Source of the DNA: an uncultured Eubacteriales bacterium
GTDB lineage: Bacteria; Bacillota_I; Bacilli_A; RF39; UBA660
NCBI GenBank assembly: GCA_900313345.1
Contig: OMQW01000085.1
Location: 1-8,114 of the forward strand
Reading direction: 5' to 3'
DNA length: 8,114 nt
This document shows, in pieces, positions 1-6,855 of this stretch (position 1 is the stretch's first letter; the number at the start of each line of letters is the position of its first letter). The notes under the pieces are model-generated. The model was not told where the DNA came from, did no database searches, and was given only the letters and a program-made list of their open reading frames with translations. Made by a program: the position numbers and the translations under genes.

Positions 1-489
1 GCATCAGGTTACTTATTATTCATTACATATTTTTATTATCAAACATATATCAGAATTTTACTAATAATAATTATAACCTTAACAAGTATTATTCAAATAA
101 AAACAACTAATGATCTATTATATAGTGATTTAGTAAGATTTGAAGAAGATAAAAGATTAACAGAAACTATATTTAATAAAATATATGATAAAGATATAGA
201 AGATATAGAGTCCAAAAAAATTATTTTAATAGGTGCAAGAAAATCAAAATCTCCTGCAACAAGTTTTTTTGATGAAACACTAGGACATTCATTCTATGAG
301 TGGGATGCAGCTGGTCCTATAGGAATTAATCAAAGAGTATTTAATTTTGCAAAAACAATGGGATATAACTATATTTTATGTGAAGAAAAAGAATATAAGA
401 AAGCACAAGAACTTGCTAAAGATTTAAAGCAATTTCCTAATAAGGATTCAATATTAATAAGAAAGGATTACATTATTGTAAGAATATAA
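1..489 (+). CDS. GtrII-like glucosyltransferase domain protein, 3' part only
   Basis: The reading frame is open from the first base and ends in TAA at 487-489, giving 162 residues of a gene that starts outside the window. Residues about 3-33 form the last hydrophobic membrane segments. They are followed by the motif NDLLYSDLVRFEEDKRL (37-53) and a soluble C-terminal domain of about 110 residues with KIILIG (73-78), GHSFYEWD (95-102) and QRVFNFAKTMGY (111-122). This layout matches the C-terminus of the GtrII family, polytopic enzymes that move a sugar from a polyprenyl-phosphate donor to an extracytoplasmic glycan. That is family knowledge; the acceptor here is not known. The catalytic N-terminal part lies outside the window, so its integrity cannot be judged. 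It is co-directional with four further glycosylation genes and only 1 base separates it from the next start, so it is very likely in the same operon. Family recognition is by motif memory, without alignment. Confidence 0.75.
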   Translation, partial: ASGYLLFITYFYYQTYIRILLIIIITLTSIIQIKTTNDLLYSDLVRFEEDKRLTETIFNKIYDKDIEDIESKKIILIGARKSKSPATSFFDETLGHSFYEWDAAGPIGINQRVFNFAKTMGYNYILCEEKEYKKAQELAKDLKQFPNKDSILIRKDYIIVRI

Positions 490-490
490 T

Positions 491-1834
491 ATGAAAACAA
501 AATCTAAAAATTTTATAAAAAAATATTACCCATGTATTTTGTTTATAATATACATAATATTTATTCATTCAAGAATGTTAACTACTTATGGTGATGATAT
601 ATGGTTTGCCAATTTTAAAGGCAAACCTTTATTAGACATTATGATAAATAGATATATGAACTGGACATCTAGATTTATTTTAGATACATGTCTATTTATA
701 TTTAATGGACTAAATAAATATATTTGGTTCATTATAGATATATTTATGTGGATATTATGTTATATTGAAATAAATAAAATGATTAATAAAGAAAACAAAA
801 CAAAATTATCATTAATATTAGCATTAATAATAATTTTATACCCAACAATAGATATGGGATCATCAGGATGGGTAACTACAACAATTGTATATATATGGCC
901 ATTAGCTTTAGGATTATATGCATTTAATAAATTATCAAAAATATATAATAATAATAAATTAAAAATATATGAAATTATTTTATTTGTAATATCTTTAATA
1001 GTAGCAAGTAATCAAGAACAAGTTTGTTTATTATTAGCAGGATTTACATTTGTATTTTTAGTAGATACATATTACAAGAAGAAAGAAGTAAATAAAGGAT
1101 TGCTAGGCGTGATGATATTACTTATATTAATGCTATTAAATCATTTGCTTTGTCCTGGAAATGCAGTAAGACTAGATATTTCAGTAAAAACTAGCTTCCC
1201 TGACTATAATAAATTAAATCTTATTGAAAAGATGGGATTATCATTAAATAATACATATGAAATGATTTTAGGAATAAGAAACTATATATATCTAGCATTT
1301 GTAATTATTTTAACAATATTTAATTATGGAAAAAATAAAAATTATATTAACGTAGTTATTGGATTAATACTTATTGTTTCTGCAATAGTTTTACCACAAC
1401 TTAATATATTCAATCTATCAAGTAATTATGGTGGATATCTTTGCCCAACAGGTAAGAATTGTTTAAAGGTTTTACCATTAATTGGATTTAACACAAAAAC
1501 ATATTTAATTTCATTACTAGTATCAATAATAAGTATAGCAGGAGTTATTTACTTACTATTTAACACTTATATTAAAGATAAAAATATGAGATTATTTATG
1601 CCTATTACATTTTTGGCAGCTTTATTATCAAGATTTATTGTAGGATTTTCTCCAACATTATTTATATCAGGATATAGAACAGGAATATTTATGTATTTTA
1701 TATTTATCATTTTAATTATTAAAATGATAAAAGATATGAAATTAAAAGATAAAGATTATTATAAATTTTTATCTAATGTTACTTTCTTAATATTTGTAAT
1801 GTATATGATTAACTATACAATAAAATTTATTTAG
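491..1834 (+). CDS. DUF6056 family multi-pass membrane protein, putative GT-C glycosyltransferase
   Basis: This is a 447-residue protein made mostly of hydrophobic segments (about ten or more), so it sits in the cytoplasmic membrane. Recognisable blocks are an acidic pair GDDIWF (34-39) in the first external loop, RYMNWTSR (54-61), SSGWVTTTIVYIWP (124-137), ASNQEQ (172-177) and CPGNAVR (221-227). These agree with my recollection of the DUF6056 family, whose members lie among polysaccharide genes and resemble GT-C enzymes. Acidic residues in the first external loop are the usual catalytic position in GT-C folds, so D35/D36 are candidates; that is inference. The ATG at 491 lies 1 base after the preceding stop. 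The nearest purine-rich stretch (GAAAGGA, 462-468) is too far upstream to be an ordinary binding site, so translation probably depends on coupling. Donor sugar and acceptor cannot be told from sequence. Confidence 0.7.
   Translation: MKTKSKNFIKKYYPCILFIIYIIFIHSRMLTTYGDDIWFANFKGKPLLDIMINRYMNWTSRFILDTCLFIFNGLNKYIWFIIDIFMWILCYIEINKMINKENKTKLSLILALIIILYPTIDMGSSGWVTTTIVYIWPLALGLYAFNKLSKIYNNNKLKIYEIILFVISLIVASNQEQVCLLLAGFTFVFLVDTYYKKKEVNKGLLGVMILLILMLLNHLLCPGNAVRLDISVKTSFPDYNKLNLIEKMGLSLNNTYEMILGIRNYIYLAFVIILTIFNYGKNKNYINVVIGLILIVSAIVLPQLNIFNLSSNYGGYLCPTGKNCLKVLPLIGFNTKTYLISLLVSIISIAGVIYLLFNTYIKDKNMRLFMPITFLAALLSRFIVGFSPTLFISGYRTGIFMYFIFIILIIKMIKDMKLKDKDYYKFLSNVTFLIFVMYMINYTIKFI
603..627 (+). repeat. 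Perfect 8-bp inverted repeat inside the DUF6056 gene
   Basis: GGTTTGCC at 603-610 is the exact reverse complement of GGCAAACC at 620-627, with a 9-base loop. The arms are 5/8 G+C in a very AT-rich setting. It encodes part of the stretch WFANFKGKPL, just after the proposed catalytic loop, and is followed by only three T residues. It could fold in the mRNA, but it may simply reflect codon choice for this peptide. Confidence 0.5.
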
Positions 1835-1842
1835 GAGATAAG

Positions 1843-3018
1843 ATGACAAACATAGAAAAAAATATATTTAAATTTATAGAAAAACATTTATTCTTAATAA
1901 GTTTAATATTAATAATTATATTATCTTTATTTATAAGATTTATGTTAATAGATTTTAAATCTCAAGATTATTTACATTTTTTAAGTAATTGGTATGACTA
2001 TTTCAAAAATAATGGTGGACTAAAAGCATTAAAATCATATCCTGGTGATTATAATGCACCTTATATGACTTTATTTGCAATAATTTCATATATAAATTTA
2101 CCCAAATTATATTTAATAAAATCAATTTCATTTATTGGTGATTTTCTATTAGCTTTTGCTAGTTATAAAATTGCAAATAAAATAACAAAAAATAATAAAA
2201 TAAAATCACTTTTAATATTTGCAATAATACTAAATTTACCTGTGGTATTAATGAATAGTGCAATGTGGGGACAATGTGATTCAATATATAGCTCATTTAT
2301 TTTATTTGGCATATATGAACTAATGAATGAAAAATATCTTAAAAGTTTTATATTTTTTGGAATTGCTTTTGCCTTTAAATTACAGTTAATGTTAATTATA
2401 CCAGCCTTATTAATTTATTATGTTATAACTAAAAAATTCTCACTATTAAATTTTTTACTATTACCAACAGTAAATTTAATATTATGTATACCATCTATAA
2501 TATTTGGTAAAAGTATTGTAGAAGTTTTCACTATTTATTTTAATCAAACAAATAGTTATAATTACATGTCACTGAATTTTCCAAATATTTATAATTTTAT
2601 CCCAATAAATAATAAATATTTTGCTATTGTACTTACAGCAATTGCGTTCTTTATTTTATTAGTATATTTAATAAATAAAAAGACAAAATTCAATAATGAA
2701 AAAATATTATTATTATTTATAATAAGTGAATTAATAAGTACATTATTATTACCAGGTATGCATGAAAGATATATGTATCCTGGAGAAATTTTATCGATAT
2801 TATATTTTTTAATTTATAAAGAAAATATAATATATACTTTATTAATTTTAATATCTTCACCAATAACATACAGCAGATTCATATTTGAATATAGATATAT
2901 AGATTTAACATACTTATCTATTGTTTATTCTATAATTGTTAGTATATTTATATTTAATAGTCTAATGAAAGTTACAGATAATAAGGATTATTGCGCGAAG
3001 GAAATTAAAGGTATATAA
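1843..3018 (+). CDS. Gpi18-like GT-C mannosyltransferase-type membrane protein
   Basis: This 391-residue polytopic membrane protein resembles bacterial proteins annotated as related to Gpi18 mannosyltransferase. The visible blocks are a first membrane segment ending in IRFML (31-35), SQDYLHFLSNWYDYF (40-54) with an aspartate at D42, DYNAPYM (69-75), IGDFLLAFASYKIA (98-111), NSAMWGQCDSIYS (138-150), FAFKLQ (176-181) and LLLPGMHERYMYP (301-313). The W-G-Q-x-D-S, FKLQ and HERY blocks are the most telling. In this GT-C group the sugar donor is lipid-linked and transfer happens outside the membrane; which sugar is used is not visible. Start: AGGAG at 1833-1837 overlaps the stop of the preceding gene and stands 5 bases before the ATG, which supports both this start and co-translation. 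The short tail after the last membrane segment (about 373-391) is hydrophilic. Confidence 0.75.
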   Translation: MTNIEKNIFKFIEKHLFLISLILIIILSLFIRFMLIDFKSQDYLHFLSNWYDYFKNNGGLKALKSYPGDYNAPYMTLFAIISYINLPKLYLIKSISFIGDFLLAFASYKIANKITKNNKIKSLLIFAIILNLPVVLMNSAMWGQCDSIYSSFILFGIYELMNEKYLKSFIFFGIAFAFKLQLMLIIPALLIYYVITKKFSLLNFLLLPTVNLILCIPSIIFGKSIVEVFTIYFNQTNSYNYMSLNFPNIYNFIPINNKYFAIVLTAIAFFILLVYLINKKTKFNNEKILLLFIISELISTLLLPGMHERYMYPGEILSILYFLIYKENIIYTLLILISSPITYSRFIFEYRYIDLTYLSIVYSIIVSIFIFNSLMKVTDNKDYCAKEIKGI

Positions 3019-3019
3019 T
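2991..3019 (+). promoter_or_regulatory. Possible internal promoter ahead of the gtrB-like gene
   Basis: TATAAT at 3014-3019 is a perfect -10 and lies 17 bases from TTGCGC at 2991-2996, which keeps only the TTG of the -35 consensus. It overlaps the end of the Gpi18-like gene, 20 bases before the next start. It could give the gtrB-gtrA pair extra expression. Chance TATAAT matches are common at this base composition, so this is tentative. Confidence 0.3.
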
Positions 3020-3039
3020 ATTAAATATAAGGAGAAAGT

Positions 3040-4008
3040 ATGAGAAAAGAAAAAACATTATTTGTAGTTATTCCATGTTATAATGAAGAAGAAGTTTTAC
3101 ATGAAACAACTAAAAGATTAAAAGAAAAAATGAATTCTTTAATTAAAGAAAAATTAATTAGTGAAGAAAGTAGAGTTATGTACGTTAATGATGGCTCAAA
3201 AGATAAAACTTGGGAAATAATTAAATCAATTTCAGAAAAAGAAAAATTGTTCACAGGAATAACATTATCAAGAAATAGAGGACATCAAAACGCTTTAGTA
3301 GCTGGATTGCTAACAGCGAGAAATTATGCCGATATGGTCATTTCAATGGATGCTGATTTACAAGATGATATAAATGCAATGGATGAAATGATAAAAAAAT
3401 ATCATGATGGTTGTGAAATTGTATATGGTGTAAGATCAGCAAGAAAAACAGACACTTTCTTTAAAAGATTTACAGCTGAAGGTTTCTACAAATTCATGGA
3501 AAAAATGGGTGTTGATTTAGTTTATAATCATGCCGATTATCGATTAACATCTAAAAAAGTATTAGATAATTTTGCTAACTATAAAGAAGTTAACTTATTC
3601 CTAAGAGGAATTTTCCCACTAATAGGATATAAGACTGATAAAGCTTATTATGAAAGAGCTGAAAGATTTGCTGGAGAATCTAAATATCCCTTAAAAAAAA
3701 TGTTAAACTTTGCATGGGATGGAATAACATCTTTTAGTGTAAAACCTATTAGATTAATATTGAACTTTGGCATTATCGTGTTATTTATTTCATTAATCAT
3801 GATTATCTATTCAATAGTAAGAAAAATTATGGGAGCAACTGTTCCTGGTTGGACATTTATATCTTGTTCTATCTGGTTTTTAGGTGGAGTTCAAATGCTT
3901 TCAATTGGAGTAGTTGGTGAATATATAGGTAAAATATATAGTGAAACTAAACAAAGACCAAGATTTATTATTAGTGAAAACTTATATGAATCTAAAAAAA
4001 ATAAATAG
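3040..4008 (+). CDS. Polyprenyl-phosphate glycosyltransferase, GtrB/DPM1-like (GT family 2)
   Basis: This 322-residue enzyme probably transfers a sugar from a nucleotide sugar to undecaprenyl phosphate on the inner face of the membrane, making the donor used by the membrane transferases of the operon. The GT-A domain covers about residues 6-230: VVIPCYNEEEVL (9-20), VNDGSKDKT (49-57), SRNRGHQNALVAGL (77-90), the metal-binding DAD with ADLQDD (104-110), DYRL (166-169) and ERFAGESKYPLKK (208-220). Two membrane helices follow (about 238-258 and 272-292), then a short basic cytoplasmic tail. That layout is typical of GtrB, CsbB and YkcC proteins, and the length is normal. No key motif is missing. 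The site AAGGAG at 3029-3034 is well spaced from the ATG. The gtrA-like gene follows 11 bases later, the classic pairing. The sugar (glucose, GlcNAc or other) cannot be decided from sequence. Confidence 0.92.
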   Translation: MRKEKTLFVVIPCYNEEEVLHETTKRLKEKMNSLIKEKLISEESRVMYVNDGSKDKTWEIIKSISEKEKLFTGITLSRNRGHQNALVAGLLTARNYADMVISMDADLQDDINAMDEMIKKYHDGCEIVYGVRSARKTDTFFKRFTAEGFYKFMEKMGVDLVYNHADYRLTSKKVLDNFANYKEVNLFLRGIFPLIGYKTDKAYYERAERFAGESKYPLKKMLNFAWDGITSFSVKPIRLILNFGIIVLFISLIMIIYSIVRKIMGATVPGWTFISCSIWFLGGVQMLSIGVVGEYIGKIYSETKQRPRFIISENLYESKKNK

Positions 4009-4019
4009 GATGTACAAGT

Positions 4020-4484
4020 ATGAAAAAAAAATTTAATGAAGATAAAACTGCAAAGTTTGTAAGAGAAGCATTAAAAAAGTTACATATAAAATTAGATAAG
4101 AAAACAGAAAATTTACTTATTCAAGTTTTTAAATTTGTAATAGTAGGTGGAATTGCAACATTGTTAGATTGGATTTTATATTATATTATGTATAAATTTA
4201 TATATATTTATCCATTAATAGCTAATATAATTTCGTTCTCAATATCAGCGGTATATAACTATACAGCTAGTATTAAATGGGTTTTCGATGTTAATGAAAA
4301 TAAGAGTAAGAAGAGAATGTTTATAGAATTTATGGCATTTAGTATTATTGGTTTATTATTAACAGAATTACTATTATGGATAGGTATTGATAATCTACAT
4401 ATGAATGCAATGTTAATAAAGATTATTGCAACTGCAATAGTGATGGTATTTAATTTTGTAACTAGAAAAATGTTTTTAGAATAA
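4020..4484 (+). CDS. GtrA family membrane protein, putative lipid-linked sugar flippase
   Basis: This is a 154-residue protein with a charged N-terminal extension of about 35 residues and four membrane helices (about 36-58, 64-84, 100-120 and 129-147). The first helix carries FKFVIVGGIATLLDW (37-51), the second ends in SISAVYNYTASIKWVF (74-89), and the protein ends with FNFVTRKMFLE (144-154). All three are hallmarks of the GtrA/GtcA family. Family members are thought to help undecaprenyl-phosphate-linked sugars cross the membrane, working with a GtrB enzyme; here that partner is the gene directly upstream. Start: AGGA at 4007-4010 overlaps the preceding TAG stop and stands 9 bases from the ATG. 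The N-terminal extension before the first helix is longer than in many homologues and is lysine-rich, which fits a cytoplasmic location. It is the last gene of the operon; the terminator begins within its stop codon. Confidence 0.9.
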   Translation: MKKKFNEDKTAKFVREALKKLHIKLDKKTENLLIQVFKFVIVGGIATLLDWILYYIMYKFIYIYPLIANIISFSISAVYNYTASIKWVFDVNENKSKKRMFIEFMAFSIIGLLLTELLLWIGIDNLHMNAMLIKIIATAIVMVFNFVTRKMFLE

Positions 4485-4510
4485 AAGACCTTTTAAAGGC
4501 CTTTTTTATT
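4483..4510 (+). terminator. Rho-independent terminator of the glycosylation operon
   Basis: AAAAG (4483-4487) pairs with CTTTT (4501-4505), and CCT (4489-4491) pairs with AGG (4497-4499). One A-C mismatch separates the two stem parts, a small T/A loop closes the hairpin, and a run of six T (4502-4507) follows. The hairpin begins inside the TAA stop of the gtrA-like gene, so the operon ends immediately after it. Confidence 0.85.
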
Positions 4511-4537
4511 TACTTATTTATTATTTTTTAGTATACT
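4509..4537 (+). promoter_or_regulatory. Probable promoter of the acyltransferase gene
   Basis: TATACT at 4532-4537 (5/6 to the -10 consensus) lies 17 bases from TTTACT at 4509-4514 (4/6 to the -35 consensus). It sits directly after the operon terminator and about 35 bases before the acyltransferase start. A second AT-rich candidate, TATAAA, lies at 4543-4548. Low base complexity limits certainty. Confidence 0.45.
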
Positions 4538-4559
4538 AAATATATAAATGATAGTAGTC

Positions 4560-4565
4560 GGGGGG
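4560..4565 (+). promoter_or_regulatory. Unusual G-run ribosome binding site
   Basis: Six consecutive G stand 7 bases upstream of the ATG at 4573, where GGAGG would be expected. GGGGG can still pair with the CCUCC of the 16S rRNA tail through one G-U wobble. This is the only such G run I noticed in this AT-rich window, and it supports the chosen start. Confidence 0.55.
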
Positions 4566-4572
4566 CTAAAAA

Positions 4573-5703
4573 ATGGAAGTAAAAAAAGAAAGAAATTCTA
4601 ACTTTGAATTAATGCGTATTATAACAATGTTTATGATAGTACTATGGCATTTTATTAGAAATGGTCCAATGCCACAACATATAGATGGATCATTAAAAAT
4701 AATATTAATTTTTTTAAACGCCTTAATTGAAATACATATTTGTTCATTTGTATTATTAAGTGGTTATTTTCAATATAATAAGAAAATGAAATTATCAAAG
4801 GTAATAACGTTAAATAATAGTATATGGTTTTACAAAGCTTTAATACCTATTATTCTAATTTCTTTAGGTTTAGTTAGCATAGATAAAATTACATTTTTAA
4901 AGTTACTATCGCCAATTCCTCATAAGGACTACTGGTATATGACAACCTATTTAATATTATATTTAATTAGCCCATTATTAAACATAATAATTGAAAACAC
5001 TAATAAAAGACAACATAAATTAATTATTATTATGTTAATATTATTATTTTGCATATTATCAATTGTTACAAATGAAGAATTTTATAAAATGAATTATGGA
5101 TATAGTTTAACAAACTTTATTATGTTATATTTTATAGGTTCATTCTTACATAAATACCCAATTGAAAAATCTACAATTTTTAAAAGCAAAAATAAAGAAT
5201 ACATTAGATTTATTAGTATAATTACATTTTTTACGATGGCATTCATAGCAGCAATTATTGAAATTGCTTCGACAGATATATCAAGTACTAATGGAATAGT
5301 TGGATATTTTGGTTATGTACTACATCAATCATTTACTGCTTATAATAATCCAATTTTAATTTTACAGGCTATTTCATATTTCATATTTTTTTCAACTTTA
5401 AATTTTAAAAGTAAAATGGTAAATAATATTGCTAAAACATGTTTAGGAATATATCTTATACATGATAATGAATATCTAATAACATTTATATTCAAAATAT
5501 TTAATATGTACTATGAAGGACCATATAAAATAACATTGTTTTCAAAAATATTTATTATATCAATAATAACTTTTTTAGGCTGTATGCTTATTGAATTAGT
5601 AAGACAATTTATTTTCAAATTAATAAAAAATCTAAAAATAAGTAAGAGAATAAATAAAAATATCTCTAATCAATTTAATAATTTATTAATAAATATACAA
5701 TAA
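4573..5703 (+). CDS. Acyltransferase-3 family membrane protein, putative glycan O-acyltransferase
   Basis: This 376-residue protein has about ten membrane helices and the acyltransferase-3 signature. It opens with RNSNFELMRIITMFMIVLWHF (7-27), which holds the conserved E12, R15 and the likely catalytic H26. Further blocks are NALIEIHICSFVLLSGYF (49-66), HKDYWYMTTYLILYLISPLLN (117-137) and LGIYLIHDN (291-299) near the end. Members move acyl groups, usually acetyl, onto sugars or lipids at the cell surface. There is no extra extracellular SGNH domain, so it is the short stand-alone form. It lies behind a terminator and a candidate promoter, so it appears to be its own transcription unit. Its position beside the glycosylation operon suggests it decorates the same polymer, but that link is inference. 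The last ~30 residues are lysine/asparagine-rich and hydrophilic. Substrate unknown. Confidence 0.87.
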   Translation: MEVKKERNSNFELMRIITMFMIVLWHFIRNGPMPQHIDGSLKIILIFLNALIEIHICSFVLLSGYFQYNKKMKLSKVITLNNSIWFYKALIPIILISLGLVSIDKITFLKLLSPIPHKDYWYMTTYLILYLISPLLNIIIENTNKRQHKLIIIMLILLFCILSIVTNEEFYKMNYGYSLTNFIMLYFIGSFLHKYPIEKSTIFKSKNKEYIRFISIITFFTMAFIAAIIEIASTDISSTNGIVGYFGYVLHQSFTAYNNPILILQAISYFIFFSTLNFKSKMVNNIAKTCLGIYLIHDNEYLITFIFKIFNMYYEGPYKITLFSKIFIISIITFLGCMLIELVRQFIFKLIKNLKISKRINKNISNQFNNLLINIQ

Positions 5704-5712
5704 AATAATTTT

Positions 5713-5741
5713 AGAATAGATTTATCTATTCTTTTATTTTT
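5713..5741 (+). terminator. Rho-independent terminator after the acyltransferase gene
   Basis: There is a perfect 8-bp stem, AGAATAGA (5713-5720) with TCTATTCT (5725-5732), a TTTA loop, and a following TTTATTTTT tail. The stem is AT-rich and so only moderately stable, but its position 9 bases after the stop and the T tail fit a terminator. Confidence 0.7.
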
Positions 5742-5749
5742 GATATAAT
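5741..5749 (+). promoter_or_regulatory. Extended -10 promoter of the small unknown gene
   Basis: TGATATAAT at 5741-5749 is a perfect TATAAT preceded by TG one base upstream, the extended -10 form that needs little or no -35. At 17-base spacing only TTTATC (5721-5726) is present as a -35, and it lies in the loop of the upstream terminator. Transcription would begin near 5756, giving a leader of only about 15 bases. Confidence 0.6.
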
Positions 5750-5758
5750 AAATAGAAA

Positions 5759-5765
5759 AAGGAGG
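5759..5765 (+). promoter_or_regulatory. Near-consensus ribosome binding site
   Basis: AAGGAGG at 5759-5765, five bases before the ATG at 5771, is the strongest Shine-Dalgarno site in the window. It fixes the start of the small gene and suggests efficient translation. Confidence 0.75.
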
Positions 5766-5770
5766 ATCTT

Positions 5771-6079
5771 ATGGAACTATATGATACATTTAAATATTTA
5801 GCAGGTGGTTATTATGGCATTGAAAATATGGATGAATATGAACTAAAAGTTTATATATTAAAAGAAATAGAAGATTATATAGTAAACTTTATTGCCGTTA
5901 ATAATATGAATATAAAAAACTATAAAGCAGAAATGCGTAAAATAGATGATGAATTAACACTAAAAACTAAATTACAAGATGCATTATTAGTTTTACCTAA
6001 AATAGATGCCCCTATGGAATTAACACTCCTAGTAAAGAAAAAATTAAAAGAAATAAGAGAAGAAGAACTTACTAATTAA
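5771..6079 (+). CDS. Small soluble protein of unknown function (102 residues)
   Basis: I do not recognise this protein. It has 102 residues, no signal peptide and no membrane segment, so it should be cytoplasmic. Residues about 21-45 and 50-100 look helical and are rich in Glu, Lys, Leu and Ile. The N-terminus is aromatic and glycine-containing (LYDTFKYLAGGYYGI, 3-17). The C-terminus is a charged helix, LLVKKKLKEIREEELTN (86-102). No cysteines, metal-binding clusters or helix-turn-helix pattern stand out. That it is a real gene is supported by the strong ribosome binding site, a well-formed extended -10 promoter and a terminator, all tightly fitted around it. It is alone on its transcript and converges on the ABC operon, overlapping the permease gene by four bases. 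Context gives no functional hint, and a function would be a guess. Confidence 0.8.
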   Translation: MELYDTFKYLAGGYYGIENMDEYELKVYILKEIEDYIVNFIAVNNMNIKNYKAEMRKIDDELTLKTKLQDALLVLPKIDAPMELTLLVKKKLKEIREEELTN

Positions 6080-6091
6080 GTTCTTCTTTTT
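6060..6091. terminator. Bidirectional terminator shared by two convergent genes
   Basis: There is a perfect 10-bp inverted repeat, AGAAGAACTT (6061-6070) and AAGTTCTTCT (6078-6087), extendable by one A-T pair, with a 7-base loop. On the plus strand the 3' arm runs into TTTTATAATT. On the minus strand the tail is a weaker mix of T and other bases. Each arm lies in the last codons of one of the two genes, and the stops fall in and beside the loop. Confidence 0.75.
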
Positions 6092-6855
6092 ATAATTAAA
6101 ATCTCAATAATATCCAGTATTAAATAAAATAAATATGAAAGTATAGCAAGTAGTATTATATTAGATATAACTAAAGTAATATTAAATACTTGAGACCCAT
6201 AATTTATTAAATAACCTAAACCATTTTTACTAACTAATAATTCACCCATAATAACACCTATAAAACACATAGATAAATTTATTTTTAATGCATTAATTAT
6301 ATTTAATAAATTAGATCCTAATACTGCATGAATAAATATATTTTTTTTAGAGGCTTTAAAACTTTTAAGTAAAGTAATATATTCTTCATTCGTATTAATA
6401 AAACTATTATATAAGTTAAGAGATGTAACAAAGAAACTAATAATAAATGCCATAAATATTATAGATGATATATTAGAACCAATTGTAATTATAATAAGTG
6501 GTCCAAAAGCAACTTTAGGAAGTGAGTTTAAAATAGTAAAGTAAGGTAATAATATTTTAGAAATCATTTTATTATTATAAAATAAAGAAGATATAATAAA
6601 AGCAAGAATGGAAGTTATAATAAATGATAATAATACTTCATAAGAAGTAACTAATATATTATTGAATAAAATATTACTTTTAAACATCAAAATAATATTA
6701 TTTATAACAAGACTAGGACTACTAAATATAAAAGAATTAACTATTTTTAATCTACTAAATAATTCCCAAATAAATATAAAAAACATAATTAAAAATATTC
6801 TATAAAATCTAATAGTTCTTTGCTCTTTTTTAATTTTATCTATATAATTATTCAT
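6076..6855 (-). CDS. ABC transporter permease, nitrate/sulfonate/taurine-type importer
   Basis: This is the membrane subunit of an ABC importer, 259 residues with about six helices. The family pattern is clear: FSSPS (44-48) after the first helix, LNSLPKVAFGPLIII (109-123), an EAA-type coupling loop around SFKASKKNIFIHAVLGSN (165-182) that contacts the ATPase, and GELLVSKNGLGYLI (204-217), the usual G-E-x(6)-G-L-G block. The length is normal. I place the start at the ATG at 6855. A TTG at 6864 would add three residues, but AAGGA at 6871-6867 ends only 2 bases before that TTG, while it is 11 bases from the ATG. The gene overlaps the end of the ATPase gene by 8 bases, so the two are probably translationally coupled. 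It is the last gene of the operon and ends inside the shared terminator. Substrate cannot be read from the permease. Confidence 0.88.
   Translation of the reverse strand: MNNYIDKIKKEQRTIRFYRIFLIMFFIFIWELFSRLKIVNSFIFSSPSLVINNIILMFKSNILFNNILVTSYEVLLSFIITSILAFIISSLFYNNKMISKILLPYFTILNSLPKVAFGPLIIITIGSNISSIIFMAFIISFFVTSLNLYNSFINTNEEYITLLKSFKASKKNIFIHAVLGSNLLNIINALKINLSMCFIGVIMGELLVSKNGLGYLINYGSQVFNITLVISNIILLAILSYLFYLILDIIEILIIKRRT

Noticed and set aside
4485..4572. Riboswitch or small RNA in the gap before the acyltransferase gene
   Set aside because: The 88 bases are taken up by the terminator tail, a promoter-like pair and the ribosome binding site; nothing structured is left over.
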